A stretch of 64,000 nt of DNA, from the NCBI RefSeq assembly GCF_026341125.1, contig NZ_JAPEOR010000002.1, forward strand, positions 2,776,001 through 2,840,000. Reading direction: 5' to 3'. Positions within the stretch are counted from its first letter, which is position 1. The number at the start of each line of letters is the position of its first letter. Origin of the DNA: Streptomyces sp. NBC_01142 (GTDB lineage: Bacteria > Actinomycetota > Actinomycetes > Streptomycetales > Streptomycetaceae). Shown here piece by piece: positions 16,308-26,059 of the stretch. Below the pieces are notes generated by a model. That model saw nothing but the letters and a program-made list of their open reading frames with translations. It did no database searches and had not been told where the DNA came from. A program made the position numbers and the translations under genes.

Positions 16308-17147
16308 CTACTCGCCGGCCAGCCAGTCCGCGAGGCGGCCGAGCAGCTCGTCGTCCGCGGCGTTCTCGGCGTGGCCCATGCCCGGCTCCAGCCACAGCTC
16401 GGCCGGACCTGCCGCCGCCAGCATGCGCGGATGGTCCAGCGGGAAGTACGGATCCCGGTCGCCGTGGACGATGAGCAGCGGGGTCGGGGCGATGAGCGGG
16501 ACGGACTCGACCGGGGAGAGCGGGACCGGGTCCCATGACTCGTGGTGGATGCGGGTGCGGAGGCCGTAGCGGCCGACGATCCGGCCGAGCGGGCGGGTGA
16601 TGACCCAGTGCACGCGTCGCATCGGGGGCGTACCCCGGTAGTACCAGCGGGCGGGGGCGCTGACAGCGGCCACGGCATCGGTGCGCGCTTCTGTGCGCCC
16701 CCCGTGCATCGTGCCCTGCACCGCGCCCTGCGCGGCGTACATCGCCGCATGGCGGAGCACCACCGAGCCGCCCATCGAGAAGCCGACCGTCACCACCCGG
16801 GAGTGGCCGAGGGAACGCGCCCATGCCACCGCCGCGGCCAGGTCGAGCACCTCGCGGTCGCCGACCGTGGAGCGGCCGCCCGAGCCGCCATGACCTCGGA
16901 AGGAGAAGGTGACTACCGCTGCACGCTGTGCGAACACCTGCGCCGCGCGGCGTACGGCCGGGCGGTCCACGGACCCCGTGAAACCGTGCGCGACCACGAT
17001 CGCGGTACCCCCGGCACCTGCCGTACACGGCGCGTACACCGCCTCGATCCGGACGCCGTCGTCCGTACGGAGCAGGGTGCGGCGGGGTGCCGGCGTGAGC
17101 GAGGGAACAGATGATCTGCGGAAAGATCCCTCTGACACGGAACTCAT
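16308..17147 (-). CDS. Alpha/beta hydrolase
   Basis: This 279-residue serine hydrolase has the oxyanion region HGFTGS, the nucleophile elbow GFSMGGS, an Asp in HGDRDPYFP and the catalytic His in GMGHAEN. It resembles acyl-esterases or lipases of the cytoplasm; no signal peptide is present. The ATG at 17147 lies within the divergent glnR promoter region. An enormous open frame running on to 19964 is an artefact of G+C content. It is the first gene of the operon with the MoaD-like and membrane proteins. Confidence 0.85.
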   Translation of the reverse strand: MSSVSEGSFRRSSVPSLTPAPRRTLLRTDDGVRIEAVYAPCTAGAGGTAIVVAHGFTGSVDRPAVRRAAQVFAQRAAVVTFSFRGHGGSGGRSTVGDREVLDLAAAVAWARSLGHSRVVTVGFSMGGSVVLRHAAMYAAQGAVQGTMHGGRTEARTDAVAAVSAPARWYYRGTPPMRRVHWVITRPLGRIVGRYGLRTRIHHESWDPVPLSPVESVPLIAPTPLLIVHGDRDPYFPLDHPRMLAAAGPAELWLEPGMGHAENAADDELLGRLADWLAGE

Positions 17148-17159
17148 GTGGGTTATTCT
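17132..17159 (+). promoter_or_regulatory. Likely glnR promoter
   Basis: CTGACA (17132-17137) and TATTCT (17154-17159) are separated by 16 bp. They overlap the start codon of the divergent hydrolase. The predicted transcript begins just before the hairpin at 17169. Confidence 0.45.
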
Positions 17160-17168
17160 GCTTGCAGA

Positions 17169-17207
17169 GGATCCGGGCAACGAAGCCCCCGGGTCCTTTT
17201 GTGTTTT
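17169..17207 (+). terminator. Rho-independent terminator/attenuator in the glnR leader
   Basis: GGATCCGGG (17169-17177) pairs with CCCGGGTCC (17188-17196), nine pairs including one G-U, across a 10-base loop. The stem is followed directly by TTTTGTGTTTT. A true U-tract is rare in this genome. It lies about 10 bases after the predicted promoter and 160 bp before glnR, so it looks like an attenuator or the end of a tiny transcript. Confidence 0.75.
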
Positions 17208-17366
17208 CTGCCCGTTGTTACAGGCAGGTGAACGGCGGACCCAGGGCGCGGGGCCGCCACCGTACGAAGCAGTGCCGCAACGTCCTCGCAGGGACCGAGG
17301 AGGAACCGACGTTATGGGCGAGCGAACCGTGCACGACAGAAGGACGACCCGGGCAGGTGGGGCGCG

Positions 17367-18146
17367 ATGAGCTCTCTGCTGCTCCTGACCAATGCCCTCC
17401 AGCCGTCGACGGAGGTGCTTCCCGCCCTCGGACTGCTGCTGCACAACGTACGGGTGGCGCCTGCCGAGGGCCCGGCCCTCGTCGACACCCCCGGTGCCGA
17501 CGTCATCCTGATCGACGGCCGCCGCGATCTGCCGCAGGTGCGGTCGCTGTGCCAGCTGCTGCGGTCCACCGGACCCGGCTGCCCGCTGATCCTGGTGGTG
17601 ACGGAGGGCGGGCTCGCCGCCGTCACCGCGGACTGGGGCATCGACGACGTACTGCTCGACACGGCCGGTCCGGCCGAGGTCGAGGCCCGGCTGCGGCTCG
17701 CGATGGGCCGCCAGCAGATCACCTCGGACGACAGCCCGATGGAAATCCGCAACGGCGATCTGTCGGTCGACGAGGCGACGTACAGCGCGAAGCTGAAGGG
17801 CCGGGTCCTGGATCTGACCTTCAAGGAGTTCGAGCTGCTGAAATACCTCGCGCAGCACCCGGGCCGGGTCTTCACCCGGGCCCAGCTGCTCCAGGAGGTC
17901 TGGGGCTACGACTACTTCGGCGGCACGCGGACGGTCGACGTCCATGTGCGGCGGCTGCGGGCGAAGCTCGGCCCCGAGCACGAGTCGCTCATCGGGACCG
18001 TACGCAACGTGGGATACCGCTTCGTCACCCCGGAGAAGGTCGAACGCGCGGCCGAGGAGGCCAAGGCGAAGGCCGCAGCGTCGGTAGCCCGTCCGGAGCA
18101 CACGACCGACGTACAGGAAGAGGCCGTACGCCCTGCCCAGAGGTAG
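17367..18146 (+). CDS. glnR: GlnR, global nitrogen regulator
   Basis: This 259-residue OmpR-family protein is recognisable as GlnR by its N-terminus ([20 protein letters not shown]), the atypical receiver with Asp50 in [10 protein letters not shown], and the winged helix [20 protein letters not shown]. GlnR controls glutamine synthetase, ammonium transport, urease and nitrite genes in actinomycetes. It acts as a dimer without a cognate kinase; none is adjacent. The C-terminus has a Lys/Ala/Glu-rich tail. The ATG at 17367 follows GGTGGGG. A LacI-type gene follows 24 bp later but has its own promoter. Confidence 0.93.
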   Translation: MSSLLLLTNALQPSTEVLPALGLLLHNVRVAPAEGPALVDTPGADVILIDGRRDLPQVRSLCQLLRSTGPGCPLILVVTEGGLAAVTADWGIDDVLLDTAGPAEVEARLRLAMGRQQITSDDSPMEIRNGDLSVDEATYSAKLKGRVLDLTFKEFELLKYLAQHPGRVFTRAQLLQEVWGYDYFGGTRTVDVHVRRLRAKLGPEHESLIGTVRNVGYRFVTPEKVERAAEEAKAKAAASVARPEHTTDVQEEAVRPAQR

Positions 18147-18170
18147 GTCACCCCGCGTAGACTGCCGCGC

Positions 18171-19193
18171 GTGGCCAAGGTGACGCGGGACGATGTGGCG
18201 CGACTGGCGGGAACTTCGACCGCGGTCGTGAGCTACGTCATCAACAACGGACCCAGGCCGGTTGCCCCGGCCACGCGCGAGCGGGTACTCGCCGCGATCA
18301 AGGAGCTGGGGTACCGGCCCGACCGGGTTGCCCAGGCCATGGCGTCGCGGCGGACCGACCTCATAGGCATGATCGTGCCGGACGCGCGGCAGCCGTTCTT
18401 CGCGGAGATGGCGCACGCGGTCGAACAGGCCGCGGCCGAGCGCGGAAAAATGGTGCTCGTCGGCAACTCCGACTACCGCGACGAGCGCGAGGTCCACTAT
18501 CTGCGGGCGTTCCTCGGGATGCGGGTCTCCGGGCTGATCCTGGTCAGCCAGGGACCGAGCGAGCGGGCGGCCGCGGAGATCGAGGCGTGGGACGCGCGGG
18601 TGGTGCTGCTGCACGAGCGCCCGGAGGCCATCGATGACGTTGCGGTTGTCACCGACGACATCGGCGGCGCGCAGCTGGCGACGCGGCATCTGCTGGAGCA
18701 CGGGCACCCGTATGTCGCCTGCCTCGGCGGCATCGAGTCGACCCCGGCGGTCGGTGACCCGGTGACGGACCACGTCGAGGGCTGGCGGCGGGCGATGCTG
18801 GAATCCGGCCGCCCGGTGGAGGGCCGGCTCTTTCAGGCCCCGTTCAACCGCTACGACGCGTATCTCGTCGCCCTGAAACTGCTCTCGGGCCCGGAGCGTC
18901 CGCCGGCGATCTTCTGCGCGACGGATGACCAGGCGATCGGCGTCCTGCGTGCGGCGCGTGAACTGCGGATAGACGTCCCGGGCGAGCTGGCGGTGGCGGG
19001 CTTCGACGACGTCAAGGAGGCGGCGCTCACAGACCCGCCGCTGACGACGGTCTCCTCGGACCGCCCGGCGATGGCACGGGCCGCGGTGGACCTGGTCCTG
19101 GACGACGCGCTGAGGGTGGCGGGTTCGCGCCGGGAGAGGGTGAAGCAGTTCCCCTCGGGCCTGGTGATCCGCCGCTCCTGCGGCTGCGGCTGA
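18171..19193 (+). CDS. LacI-family transcriptional regulator
   Basis: This 340-residue protein has an N-terminal LacI helix-turn-helix ([20 protein letters not shown], hinge near residue 55) and a periplasmic-binding-like sugar domain. It ends in RRSCGCG, as many actinobacterial LacI proteins do. The GTG start at 18171 lies 8 bases after TAGACT, a good -10, so it is probably leaderless and independent of glnR. No sugar operon is adjacent; the ligand is unknown. Confidence 0.9.
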   Translation: MAKVTRDDVARLAGTSTAVVSYVINNGPRPVAPATRERVLAAIKELGYRPDRVAQAMASRRTDLIGMIVPDARQPFFAEMAHAVEQAAAERGKMVLVGNSDYRDEREVHYLRAFLGMRVSGLILVSQGPSERAAAEIEAWDARVVLLHERPEAIDDVAVVTDDIGGAQLATRHLLEHGHPYVACLGGIESTPAVGDPVTDHVEGWRRAMLESGRPVEGRLFQAPFNRYDAYLVALKLLSGPERPPAIFCATDDQAIGVLRAARELRIDVPGELAVAGFDDVKEAALTDPPLTTVSSDRPAMARAAVDLVLDDALRVAGSRRERVKQFPSGLVIRRSCGCG

Positions 19194-19266
19194 GCCGCCC
19201 GGGCGAGGACGCGGACGCGTGTGACCTCGGCCCGTGCTTGGTGCGGGCGCCTGCGGCTCGGGCCCG

Positions 19267-19338
19267 TGGCGCGGGTTCCCGCCCTGGCGCGGGTTCCCGC
19301 CCTGGCGTGGGTTCCCACCCTGGCGCGGAATGCGGGTC
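19267..19338. repeat. 18-bp hairpin-bearing tandem repeat
   Basis: The unit TGGCGCGGGTTCCCGCCC occurs at 19267 and 19285. A variant TGGCGTGGGTTCCCACCC follows at 19303 and a partial copy at 19321. The arms GCGGG/CCCGC change together to GTGGG/CCCAC in the third unit, so the dyad is preserved. A 13-bp repeat (GCTCGGGCGTGTG) follows at about 19351-19385. The array lies between the LacI gene and the PucR-type remnant. Confidence 0.8.
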
Positions 19339-19411
19339 ACTCCGGCGTGTAGCTCGGGCGTGTGGCTCGGGCGTGTGGCTCGGGTTCCCGGAGTGGCGAG
19401 GCGGATCTTCC

Positions 19412-19720
19412 TCAGTCGTCGAGCAGCCGCCATGCGGTGAGGGCGAGCCCGGCCCGTATCAGTCCGGTGGGTTCGGTGAGTTCGATGCCCAGGGTCTTTG
19501 CGATCTGTTCGAGCCGGCGGGCAACGCTGCTGTGGTGCAGATGGAGGAGGTCGGCGGCCCGGCGCAGGGAGCCGGTGGCGCAGTAGGCGTCCAGGGTCTC
19601 CAGATCTTCCGGATTGCCGGCGATGCGGGCGATCGCGGCCACGTCGGCGTTGTCTCGCGCGATGTCCTGGGGTACCTGTGCGAGCAGCGCCAACGCTCCC
19701 AGCGACACGCGGCTCTGCAC
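19412..19720 (-). pseudogene. C-terminal remnant of a PucR-type regulator
   Basis: About 100 codons encode the C-terminus of a PucR/CdaR-like regulator: DLETLDAYCATGSLRRAADL, HLHHSSVARRLEQIAKTLGI and the closing LALTAWRLLDD. The N-terminal sensory part is missing. Homology starts abruptly near 19708, and upstream lies G+C-rich repeat and terminator sequence. A GTG at 19720 could still allow translation of a 102-residue helix-turn-helix protein. A 45-bp direct repeat borders the break point, which suggests a rearrangement. Confidence 0.6.
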
Positions 19721-19725
19721 GCGAC

Positions 19726-19924
19726 CCCGCTTCTCGGGCCCCGCGGCGTAGCCGCCGGAGCGGTGGGGTGTGGGGCGGCAGGCCGGCCCCACCTCTCCCT
19801 CCCCCTCCGGTGGTCCGGGGAACAACCCCCGGCCCGCCACCGGAGCCGCCCGAAGCCGCCGCACGGCACCGGTGATCGGCCCGCTTCTCGGGCTCCGCGG
19901 CAGATCCGCTGGAGTGGCGGGGTG
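19726..19924. repeat. Pair of ~45-bp direct repeats
   Basis: The segment starting CCCGCTTCTCGGG at 19726-19770 recurs at 19880-19924 with about eight substitutions. The pair brackets a hairpin-rich stretch next to the truncated PucR-type gene. Confidence 0.65.
19805..19845. terminator. Terminator hairpin between PucR remnant and protease
   Basis: CTCCGGTGG (19805-19813) is complementary to CCACCGGAG (19837-19845), with an inner CCGGGG/CCCCGG stem and loop AACAA. From 19721 to 20033 no gene is visible. Confidence 0.7.
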
Positions 19925-20033
19925 CCTGGGCGTCAGCCCCCACCGGCTCCTTCATGTCGGGCATACGTTGTTCTGTCGGGCTTCTCAGGGCTCCCTCAGA
20001 CCCCTCTCATCTCCAGGCCCGAGAGTCGTTCCC

Positions 20034-21134
20034 ATGACCGACCACCACCGCCGAAGCGGCGACGACGGAACCCAGCAGCAGCCGTACGAGACGGGTGCCT
20101 ACCCGCCCCCGCCTCCCTTCGAGCCCCCCAGGCCTCCGGTCACCGTGTGGCCGGGGGGCGGTGGGGCGGGGTACACGCCCCCCGGTGGGGTCGTGCAGGC
20201 CGCCGGGGCGCCCGGACACCGGGCCAGGACCAGGCGGCCCGTTGCGCTGATCGTCGCCGTCGCCATCGCCGCCGCCCTCATCGGCGGCGGCGCCTCCGTG
20301 CTCGTCGGGGAGCTCACCGGGGGCGGTACGAGCGCCGGCGGCAACGGCGTGACCGGCACCACCGTGGCGCAGAGCAGCAAGGGCAGCGTCGCCGGTGTCG
20401 CTCAGGCCGTGTCGCCGAGCATCGTCGAGATCAGCGCGAGCTCCGCCTCCGGGCAGTCCACCGGCTCCGGCGTGATCATCACGGCGAACGGCGAGATCAT
20501 CACCAACAACCACGTCGTCTCCGGGGCCGACTCCGTCAAGGTGCGGCTCAGCGACGGCAAGACCTACACCGCCGAGGTTGTCGGCACCGACCCCGGCAAG
20601 GACCTCGCCCTCATCAAGCTGGAGGGCGCGAGCGGCCTCAAGGCGGCGGCCCTCGGCGACTCGGGCAAGGTCAAGGTGGGTGACGAGGTCGTGGCAATCG
20701 GCTCTCCCGAGGGGCTGACCGGCACCGTCACCAGTGGGATCGTCTCCGCCCTCGACCGCGACGTCACGGTCGCGAAGGACCAGGGCCAGGGTCAGGGGCA
20801 GGGTCAGGGTCAGGGTCAGGGTCAGGGTCAGGGTCAGCAGCAGGGTGGCGGAGGCGGCTGGCCCTTCGAGTTCGGCGGGCAGGAGTTCAACGGCGACACG
20901 GGATCGTCGAAGACGACGTACAAGGCCATCCAGACCGACGCCTCGCTCAACCCCGGCAACTCCGGCGGCGCGCTCATCAATATGAACGGCGAGATCATCG
21001 GTATCAACTCCGCGATGTACTCGCCCAGTTCGGCCACCGGATCGACGGCCGGCAGCGTCGGTCTCGGCTTCGCCATCCCCGTCGACACGGTCAAGGACGT
21101 CCTCGGCGAGCTGCGTGACGGCGGCACCGGCTGA
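20034..21134 (+). CDS. Membrane-anchored HtrA-like serine protease without PDZ domain
   Basis: The protein has 366 residues. A Pro-rich cytoplasmic start is followed by a membrane helix at 69-92 and a trypsin-like domain with His160 (TNNHVV), Asp190 (GKDLAL) and Ser310 (NPGNSGG). The chain stops soon after the protease domain, so the C-terminal PDZ domain of most HtrA proteins is absent. A (GQ)n stretch at 250-267, encoded by a GGTCAG-type 6-bp repeat, lies in a surface loop before the active-site serine and is likely length-variable. It probably degrades misfolded exported proteins. The two-component system follows 56 bp later. Confidence 0.88.
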   Translation: MTDHHRRSGDDGTQQQPYETGAYPPPPPFEPPRPPVTVWPGGGGAGYTPPGGVVQAAGAPGHRARTRRPVALIVAVAIAAALIGGGASVLVGELTGGGTSAGGNGVTGTTVAQSSKGSVAGVAQAVSPSIVEISASSASGQSTGSGVIITANGEIITNNHVVSGADSVKVRLSDGKTYTAEVVGTDPGKDLALIKLEGASGLKAAALGDSGKVKVGDEVVAIGSPEGLTGTVTSGIVSALDRDVTVAKDQGQGQGQGQGQGQGQGQGQQQGGGGGWPFEFGGQEFNGDTGSSKTTYKAIQTDASLNPGNSGGALINMNGEIIGINSAMYSPSSATGSTAGSVGLGFAIPVDTVKDVLGELRDGGTG

Positions 21135-21190
21135 GCCCGTGCGAGGCTGAGGCAGGCAGAGAACCCCCCGCACCCGAAGAGAGACCGCAG

Positions 21191-21907
21191 ATGAGTGCCG
21201 CCGAGCGCATCCTGATCGTCGACGACGAGCCCGCCGTGCGCGAGGCGCTCCAGCGCAGTCTCGCCTTCGAGGGGTACGGGACCGAGGTCGCCGTCGACGG
21301 CATTGACGCCCTCACCCGGGCGGAGACGTACGCACCCGATCTGATCGTCCTCGACATCCAGATGCCCCGGATGGACGGCCTGACCGCGGCCCGCCGGCTG
21401 CGGGCCACCGGGTCGAGGGTGCCGATCCTGATGCTGACCGCGCGGGACACGGTCGGCGACCGGGTGACGGGTCTGGACGCGGGTGCCGACGACTATCTGG
21501 TCAAGCCGTTCGAGCTGGACGAGCTGTTCGCCCGGGTAAGGGCGCTGCTGCGGCGCAGTTCGTACACGACGGCGAGCGGCGGCGGCGCCGACGACGACGA
21601 CGTACTGGCCTTCGCCGATCTGCGGATGGACCTGGCGACCCGCGAGGTCCACCGCGGCACGCGCCGGGTCGAGCTGACCCGTACCGAGTTCACGCTGCTC
21701 GAACTGTTCCTGGCGCATCCGCGCCAGGTGCTCACCCGGGAGCAGATCCTGAAGGCCGTCTGGGGCTTCGACTTCGAGCCGAGTTCGAACTCGCTGGATG
21801 TGTATGTGATGTATCTGCGCCGCAAGACGGAGGCCGAGGGAGAGCCGCGCCTGGTCCACACGGTGCGTGGCGTGGGGTACGCGCTGCGCACCGGCGGTGA
21901 GGCGTGA
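21191..21907 (+). CDS. OmpR-family response regulator
   Basis: This 238-residue protein has a complete receiver (acidic pair VDDEP, phospho-acceptor Asp in LIVLDIQMP, Thr in LTARD, Lys in VKPFE) and a winged-helix domain ([20 protein letters not shown]). It overlaps the kinase gene by 4 bp. With the protease upstream the arrangement resembles MprAB/PepD-type envelope-stress loci, so the protease may be part of its output or signal path. ATG at 21191 after AGAGACCGCAG. Confidence 0.92.
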   Translation: MSAAERILIVDDEPAVREALQRSLAFEGYGTEVAVDGIDALTRAETYAPDLIVLDIQMPRMDGLTAARRLRATGSRVPILMLTARDTVGDRVTGLDAGADDYLVKPFELDELFARVRALLRRSSYTTASGGGADDDDVLAFADLRMDLATREVHRGTRRVELTRTEFTLLELFLAHPRQVLTREQILKAVWGFDFEPSSNSLDVYVMYLRRKTEAEGEPRLVHTVRGVGYALRTGGEA

Positions 21908-23307
21908 GAGGCCTGGTCAGCCGGTTCCGTACGCTGCCCCTGCGGTCCCGGCTGGCACTGCTGGTGGCCACGGCCGTCGCGGTCGCCGTCGCGGCCGTGT
22001 CCGTCGCCTGCTGGCTGCTGACCCGCGCCCAGTTGCACGATGAGCTCGACACCTCGCTGCAGAACACCAGCGCGCCGCCCAGTGCGGTGCAGCAGGCGCT
22101 GGCCACGTGCGGCGCCCGCGAGAGCAGGTCGACGAAGGGCTCCGGCTTCGCCTATGTGCAGATCGTCGGGCCGACCGGCAACCGCTGCGTCGCCCCGGAC
22201 TCGCAGCCGGTGAAGGTCCAGCAGCCCGACATCGACGTCGCGCTGCTCACCCGGCACGACACCCTGCACGACAGCACCACCGACCGGGGTGACCTGGTGC
22301 GCGTCCACACCACGGTGGTCGACATCGGCCCGCAGCCGGTGGCCGTCTCCGTGTCCCGCCCGCTGGAGGAGATCGACTCCGCCCTGAACCGGCTCGCGCT
22401 GGTGCTGACCGTGCTCGCCGGGATCGGTGTGCTCGGCGCCGGGGCGGCCGGCCTGTGGGTCGCGCGGACCGGTCTGCAGCCGGTCGACCGGCTCACCGGA
22501 GCCGTCGAGCATGTCGCCAGGACGGAGGATCTGACCGTACGCATCCCGGTCGAGGGCGAGGACGAGATCGCCCGTCTGTCCCGCTCCTTCAACTCGATGA
22601 CCGCCGCGCTCGCCTCCTCCCGCGACCGCCAGGCCCAGCTGATCGCGGACGCCGGGCACGAGCTGCGTACGCCGCTGACGTCGCTGCGTACGAACATCGA
22701 GCTGCTGGCGCGCAGCGAGGAGACGGGCCGGGCGCTCCCGCCCGGGGACCGTGCGGCGCTGTTGGCCTCGGTCACGGCGCAGATGACCGAACTGGCCGCG
22801 CTCATCGGCGACCTGCAGGAGCTGTCGCGGCCGGATGCCGTCGGCCCGGGGCCGTTGCAGGTCATCGCCCTGCACGAGATCGTCGCGGCCGCGCTGGAGC
22901 GGGCCCGGCTGCGCGGTCCCGAGCTGACCATCGCGGCGGAGCTGGAGCCCTGGTACGTACGGGCGGAGCCGGCCGCGCTGGAGCGGGCGCTGGTCAACGT
23001 CCTGGACAACGCGGTGAAGTTCTCCCCGCCGGGCGGGACGATCGAGGTGTCCCTGCGGGGCGGCGAGCTGGCGGTACGGGACCACGGGCCCGGCATCCCC
23101 GCCGATGAACTCCCGCATGTCTTCGAGCGGTTCTGGCGTTCACCGTCCGCGCGGGCGCTGCCGGGTTCGGGGCTCGGGCTGTCGATCGTGGCGCGTACGG
23201 TCCAGCAGGCGGGCGGCGAGATCGCGCTCGGGCCGGCGGCGGACGGTGGCACGCGGGCGGTGATCCGGCTGCCGGGGGCGGCGACTCCGCCCCCCTCCGG
23301 AATTTAA
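21904..23307 (+). CDS. Sensor histidine kinase
   Basis: This 467-residue kinase has two membrane helices (about 18-40 and 160-185) flanking a ~120-residue extracellular sensor that holds three cysteines. HAMP, the phospho-His in [13 protein letters not shown], the N box NVLDNAVKF, and the G boxes DHGPGIP and GSGLGLSIV follow. It starts at GTG 21904, overlapping the regulator stop codon (GTGA), so the pair is translationally coupled. The signal is probably envelope stress by analogy with protease-linked systems. Confidence 0.92.
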   Translation: MRGLVSRFRTLPLRSRLALLVATAVAVAVAAVSVACWLLTRAQLHDELDTSLQNTSAPPSAVQQALATCGARESRSTKGSGFAYVQIVGPTGNRCVAPDSQPVKVQQPDIDVALLTRHDTLHDSTTDRGDLVRVHTTVVDIGPQPVAVSVSRPLEEIDSALNRLALVLTVLAGIGVLGAGAAGLWVARTGLQPVDRLTGAVEHVARTEDLTVRIPVEGEDEIARLSRSFNSMTAALASSRDRQAQLIADAGHELRTPLTSLRTNIELLARSEETGRALPPGDRAALLASVTAQMTELAALIGDLQELSRPDAVGPGPLQVIALHEIVAAALERARLRGPELTIAAELEPWYVRAEPAALERALVNVLDNAVKFSPPGGTIEVSLRGGELAVRDHGPGIPADELPHVFERFWRSPSARALPGSGLGLSIVARTVQQAGGEIALGPAADGGTRAVIRLPGAATPPPSGI

Positions 23308-23375
23308 CGAGACGGTGCGTCTTGCGGGACATCGGAAGCGGCGCTACGGTCGATACAACGAGACGGCACGTCCCG
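23306..23375. promoter_or_regulatory. Two repeated operators flanking the ABC-F promoter
   Basis: AACGAGACGGTGCGTCTTG (23306-23324) and AACGAGACGGCACGTCCCG (23357-23375) are near-identical partial palindromes (CGAGACG ... CGTCYYG), 51 bp apart. Between them TTGCGG (from 23322) and TACGGT (23345-23350) form a plausible promoter. This is a typical TetR-type operator layout; the regulator is not adjacent. Confidence 0.5.
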
Positions 23376-23424
23376 TCTCCATCGCGTCGTCCTGTCGTCC
23401 TGTCGTCCACGAAAGAAGACACAC

Positions 23425-25049
23425 TTGTTCCCAGTCACCGCCTCAGCCGCCACCACCGCTGCCGCTGCCGTTTCGCAGCTCACCCTGTCCGACGTCACCA
23501 AACGCTACGACGATCGTGTCGTCCTCGACCGGGTCTCCTTCACCGTCCGTCCGGGCGAGAAAGTCGGCGTCGTCGGCGACAACGGCTCCGGCAAGTCCAC
23601 CCTGCTCCGGCTGCTCGCCGGACAGGAGCAGCCCGACAACGGCACGCTCACCGTCACCGCTCCCGGCGGCGTCGGCCATCTCGCCCAGACCCTGGAGCTT
23701 CCCGGCACCGCTCTCGTCGGTGACGCCGTCGACCTCGCACTCGCCGAACTGCGGGCGCTGGAGCGGCGGATCCGTACCGCGGAGGCGGAGCTGCACCGGG
23801 CGGACGAGGCGGCGTACACCGAATACGCGGAACTCGTCGCCGAGTTCGAGGCGCGCGACGGCCACGAGGCCGACCGGCGGGTCGAGATCACCCTGCGCCG
23901 GCTGGGCGAGAAGCAGCGCCTGGACCGGACCCGCCCGCTGGGCACCCTCTCGGGCGGGCAGCGCTCCCGCCTCGCGCTGGCAGCGACGCTCGCCTCCGCG
24001 CCCGAGCTGCTGCTGCTCGACGAGCCGACCAACGACCTCGACGACGAGGCCGTCGGCTGGCTGGAGGGGCAGCTGAGAGCCCACCGCGGCACGGTGGTCG
24101 CGGTCACCCACGACCGGACGTTCCTGGACCGGGTCACCTCCACCGTGCTGGAGGTGGACCAGGATCTGCGCACGGTACGCCGGTACGGCAACGGCTACGC
24201 CGGCTTCCTCGCCGCCAGGGCCGCGGCCCGTGCACGCCGGGTCCGGGAGCACGAGGAGTGGCGCGCCGACCTGCCCGCCACTCGGCGCTGGCCGAGTCGA
24301 ACATCGGGCTGCTGTCCGCGATCCCGCGCAAGGCCCCGTCGGCCTTCAGCGGTGCGGGCGCGTTCCGGGCCAGGTCACGGGCGCACGGCGCGATGAGCAG
24401 AATCCGCAACGCCCGGGAGCGGGTGCACCGGCTGACCGAGAACCCGGTGCCGCCGCCCCCGGAGCCGCTGCGTTTCACCGCCCGTATCGAGGGCGGGACC
24501 TCGCACGAGGTGGAGCTTTCCGGTGTACGTGTCCCGGGCCGGCTCTCGCTCGACGCACTGCGCATCGCACCGGGCGAGCGCCTGCTGATCACCGGACCGA
24601 ACGGAGCCGGCAAGTCCACGCTGCTCCAGGTGCTGGCCGGAGAGCTGGTCCCGCAGACCGGTACGGTCCGCCGTCCGGCCCGGGTCGGGTTCCTGCGCCA
24701 GAACAACTCCCCGGCGGACGACGGGCGCACGGTCGCCGAGGTCTTCGGCCACGACCGCGTGGACGAACTGCTCGCCCTCGGCCTGTTCCGCGGGGAGGAC
24801 CTCACCGTCCCCGTACGGGCACTGTCCACCGGGCAGCGCCGCAAGCTGGAGCTGGCCCGGCTGGTCGTCGAACCTGTCGACCTGCTCCTCCTCGACGAAC
24901 CCACGAACCACCTCTCCCCCGCCCTGGTGGAGGAGCTGGAGACCGCGCTGGCCGGCTATGCCGGGGCGCTGGTGATCGTCACGCACGACCGGCGCATACG
25001 GGCGGGCTTCACCGGCTCGGAACTGGTGATCACAGGTTGTGGCGAATGA
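23425..25049 (+). pseudogene. ABC-F ATPase interrupted by a single-base frameshift
   Basis: The first reading frame (23425 to about 24272) encodes ABC domain 1 with Walker A GDNGSGKS, signature LSGGQRSRLALA and LLLLDEPTNDLD. Domain 2 continues in another frame to 25049 with Walker A GPNGAGKS, the altered signature LSTGQRRKLELA and LLLLDEPTNHLS. The join is at about 24273, where ...GACCTGCCCGCCAC... has lost one G compared with the expected DLARHSALAES reading. ABC-F proteins protect ribosomes from antibiotics or act as translation factors. The loss could be genuine or a sequencing error. The start is TTG. Confidence 0.8.
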
Positions 25050-25902
25050 GTGAATCGACCAGGCCGGAGCGGGTGTTGGGGAAGTCCATCGGGACGATCC
25101 CCAGCCCGCGCCAGCCGCCTGCCTCGGAGCCGTCGAGGAAGGAGTGGACCCTCGGGTTCAACCGGTCGGAGTTCCAGCGGGGCGGCAGCAGTGCGGATGT
25201 GCTGACGTAGTTGACGTACAGCTTTCCGGGCTGCTGCGCCGCCTTGCGGAAGTGCGCCTCGATCTTGGGGTACTTGGCGCCGGGCTCCGCGTTCCAGTCG
25301 TCCTGGATGTCGAACAGGTTCCCGTCCCCGTACCGCACGCCCGGCAGCCCGCCGTTGTCGCCGAGCAGCACGACCTTGCCGCGCGCCTCGCCCAGCGCCG
25401 GCAGCCCGTCGCCGATCCGGAAGTGCGGACGCCAGCCCTTGCCGTCCAGATAGAGGTCGAAGATGCGCCGGAAGGTGGCGTCACTGTCCCCCGAGTACTC
25501 CTGCTTGACCCGCATCAGGACCGTCTCGGAGGGGTGCACCGCGAGGAAGTCGCGGCAGGCGATGAGGACATCGCCGAACATCAGGTTCTGGTAGTACGCC
25601 CCGTGGTGGATGGCGAACGAGTCGCCGGTGACCCGGCACCGTACGTCCAGAAAGCGGATACCGCTGTTCAACTGGTCGGCGATGGTGATGTTCTGGCACT
25701 GCACCCACAGACCGCCGAAGCGCGCGCCCGAGTCGTGGGTGCCGGGGATCGTCAGCCGTTGCAGGGGGGTCGCGTCGGCGGCGCCCGCCATCCAGTCCTG
25801 TGCGGACAGCGTGCGCCGCGGCGCGGCGGCAGCGGCCGGTGCGCCGATGAGGGCGGTGGCGGAGACGGCTGCCGCACCCGCGAGAAAACTCCGTCGGTCC
25901 AT
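25030..25902 (-). CDS. Secreted phosphatidylinositol-specific phospholipase C
   Basis: This 290-residue protein has a Tat signal (MDRRSFLAGAAAVSATALIG) and a PI-PLC X domain. The two catalytic histidines are at 56 (TIPGTHDSG) and about 99 (FAIHHGAYY), with conserved FLDVRCR between. It cleaves phosphatidylinositol outside the cell. Its 3' end overlaps the ABC-F gene by 20 bp, so the two genes are convergent and interlocked. Confidence 0.9.
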   Translation of the reverse strand: MDRRSFLAGAAAVSATALIGAPAAAAAPRRTLSAQDWMAGAADATPLQRLTIPGTHDSGARFGGLWVQCQNITIADQLNSGIRFLDVRCRVTGDSFAIHHGAYYQNLMFGDVLIACRDFLAVHPSETVLMRVKQEYSGDSDATFRRIFDLYLDGKGWRPHFRIGDGLPALGEARGKVVLLGDNGGLPGVRYGDGNLFDIQDDWNAEPGAKYPKIEAHFRKAAQQPGKLYVNYVSTSALLPPRWNSDRLNPRVHSFLDGSEAGGWRGLGIVPMDFPNTRSGLVDSLIRHNL

Positions 25903-26025
25903 GGCCCGGAGTATGGCGGGTTCACGTCAAAAGCTACAGTGCCGCGACCCACGGAATCCCGCCCGCACAACGCCGGTGGGGCGGCAGGCACCTGGCCCAC
26001 CGCCCCACCAACTGTCCGCCGGGCA

Positions 26026-26053
26026 GCCCGGCTTCACCACCGTGAAGCCGGGC
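26026..26053 (-). terminator. Terminator after the 5'-nucleotidase gene
   Basis: GCCCGGCTTCAC (26026-26037) and GTGAAGCCGGGC (26042-26053) form a perfect 12-bp stem with a 4-base loop. It starts 6 bp beyond the nucleotidase stop codon. Confidence 0.85.
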
Positions 26054-26059
26054 AGCGCC

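Noticed and set aside
16308..19964. A 1218-codon open frame on the minus strand
   Set aside because: It runs antisense through glnR and the LacI gene. Only its last 279 codons (from the ATG at 17147) form a real hydrolase; the rest is a G+C-driven open frame.
24258..24290. Programmed ribosomal frameshift in the ABC-F gene
   Set aside because: There is no slippery heptamer, homopolymer or clear downstream pseudoknot at the join. A single-base loss explains the frame change more simply.
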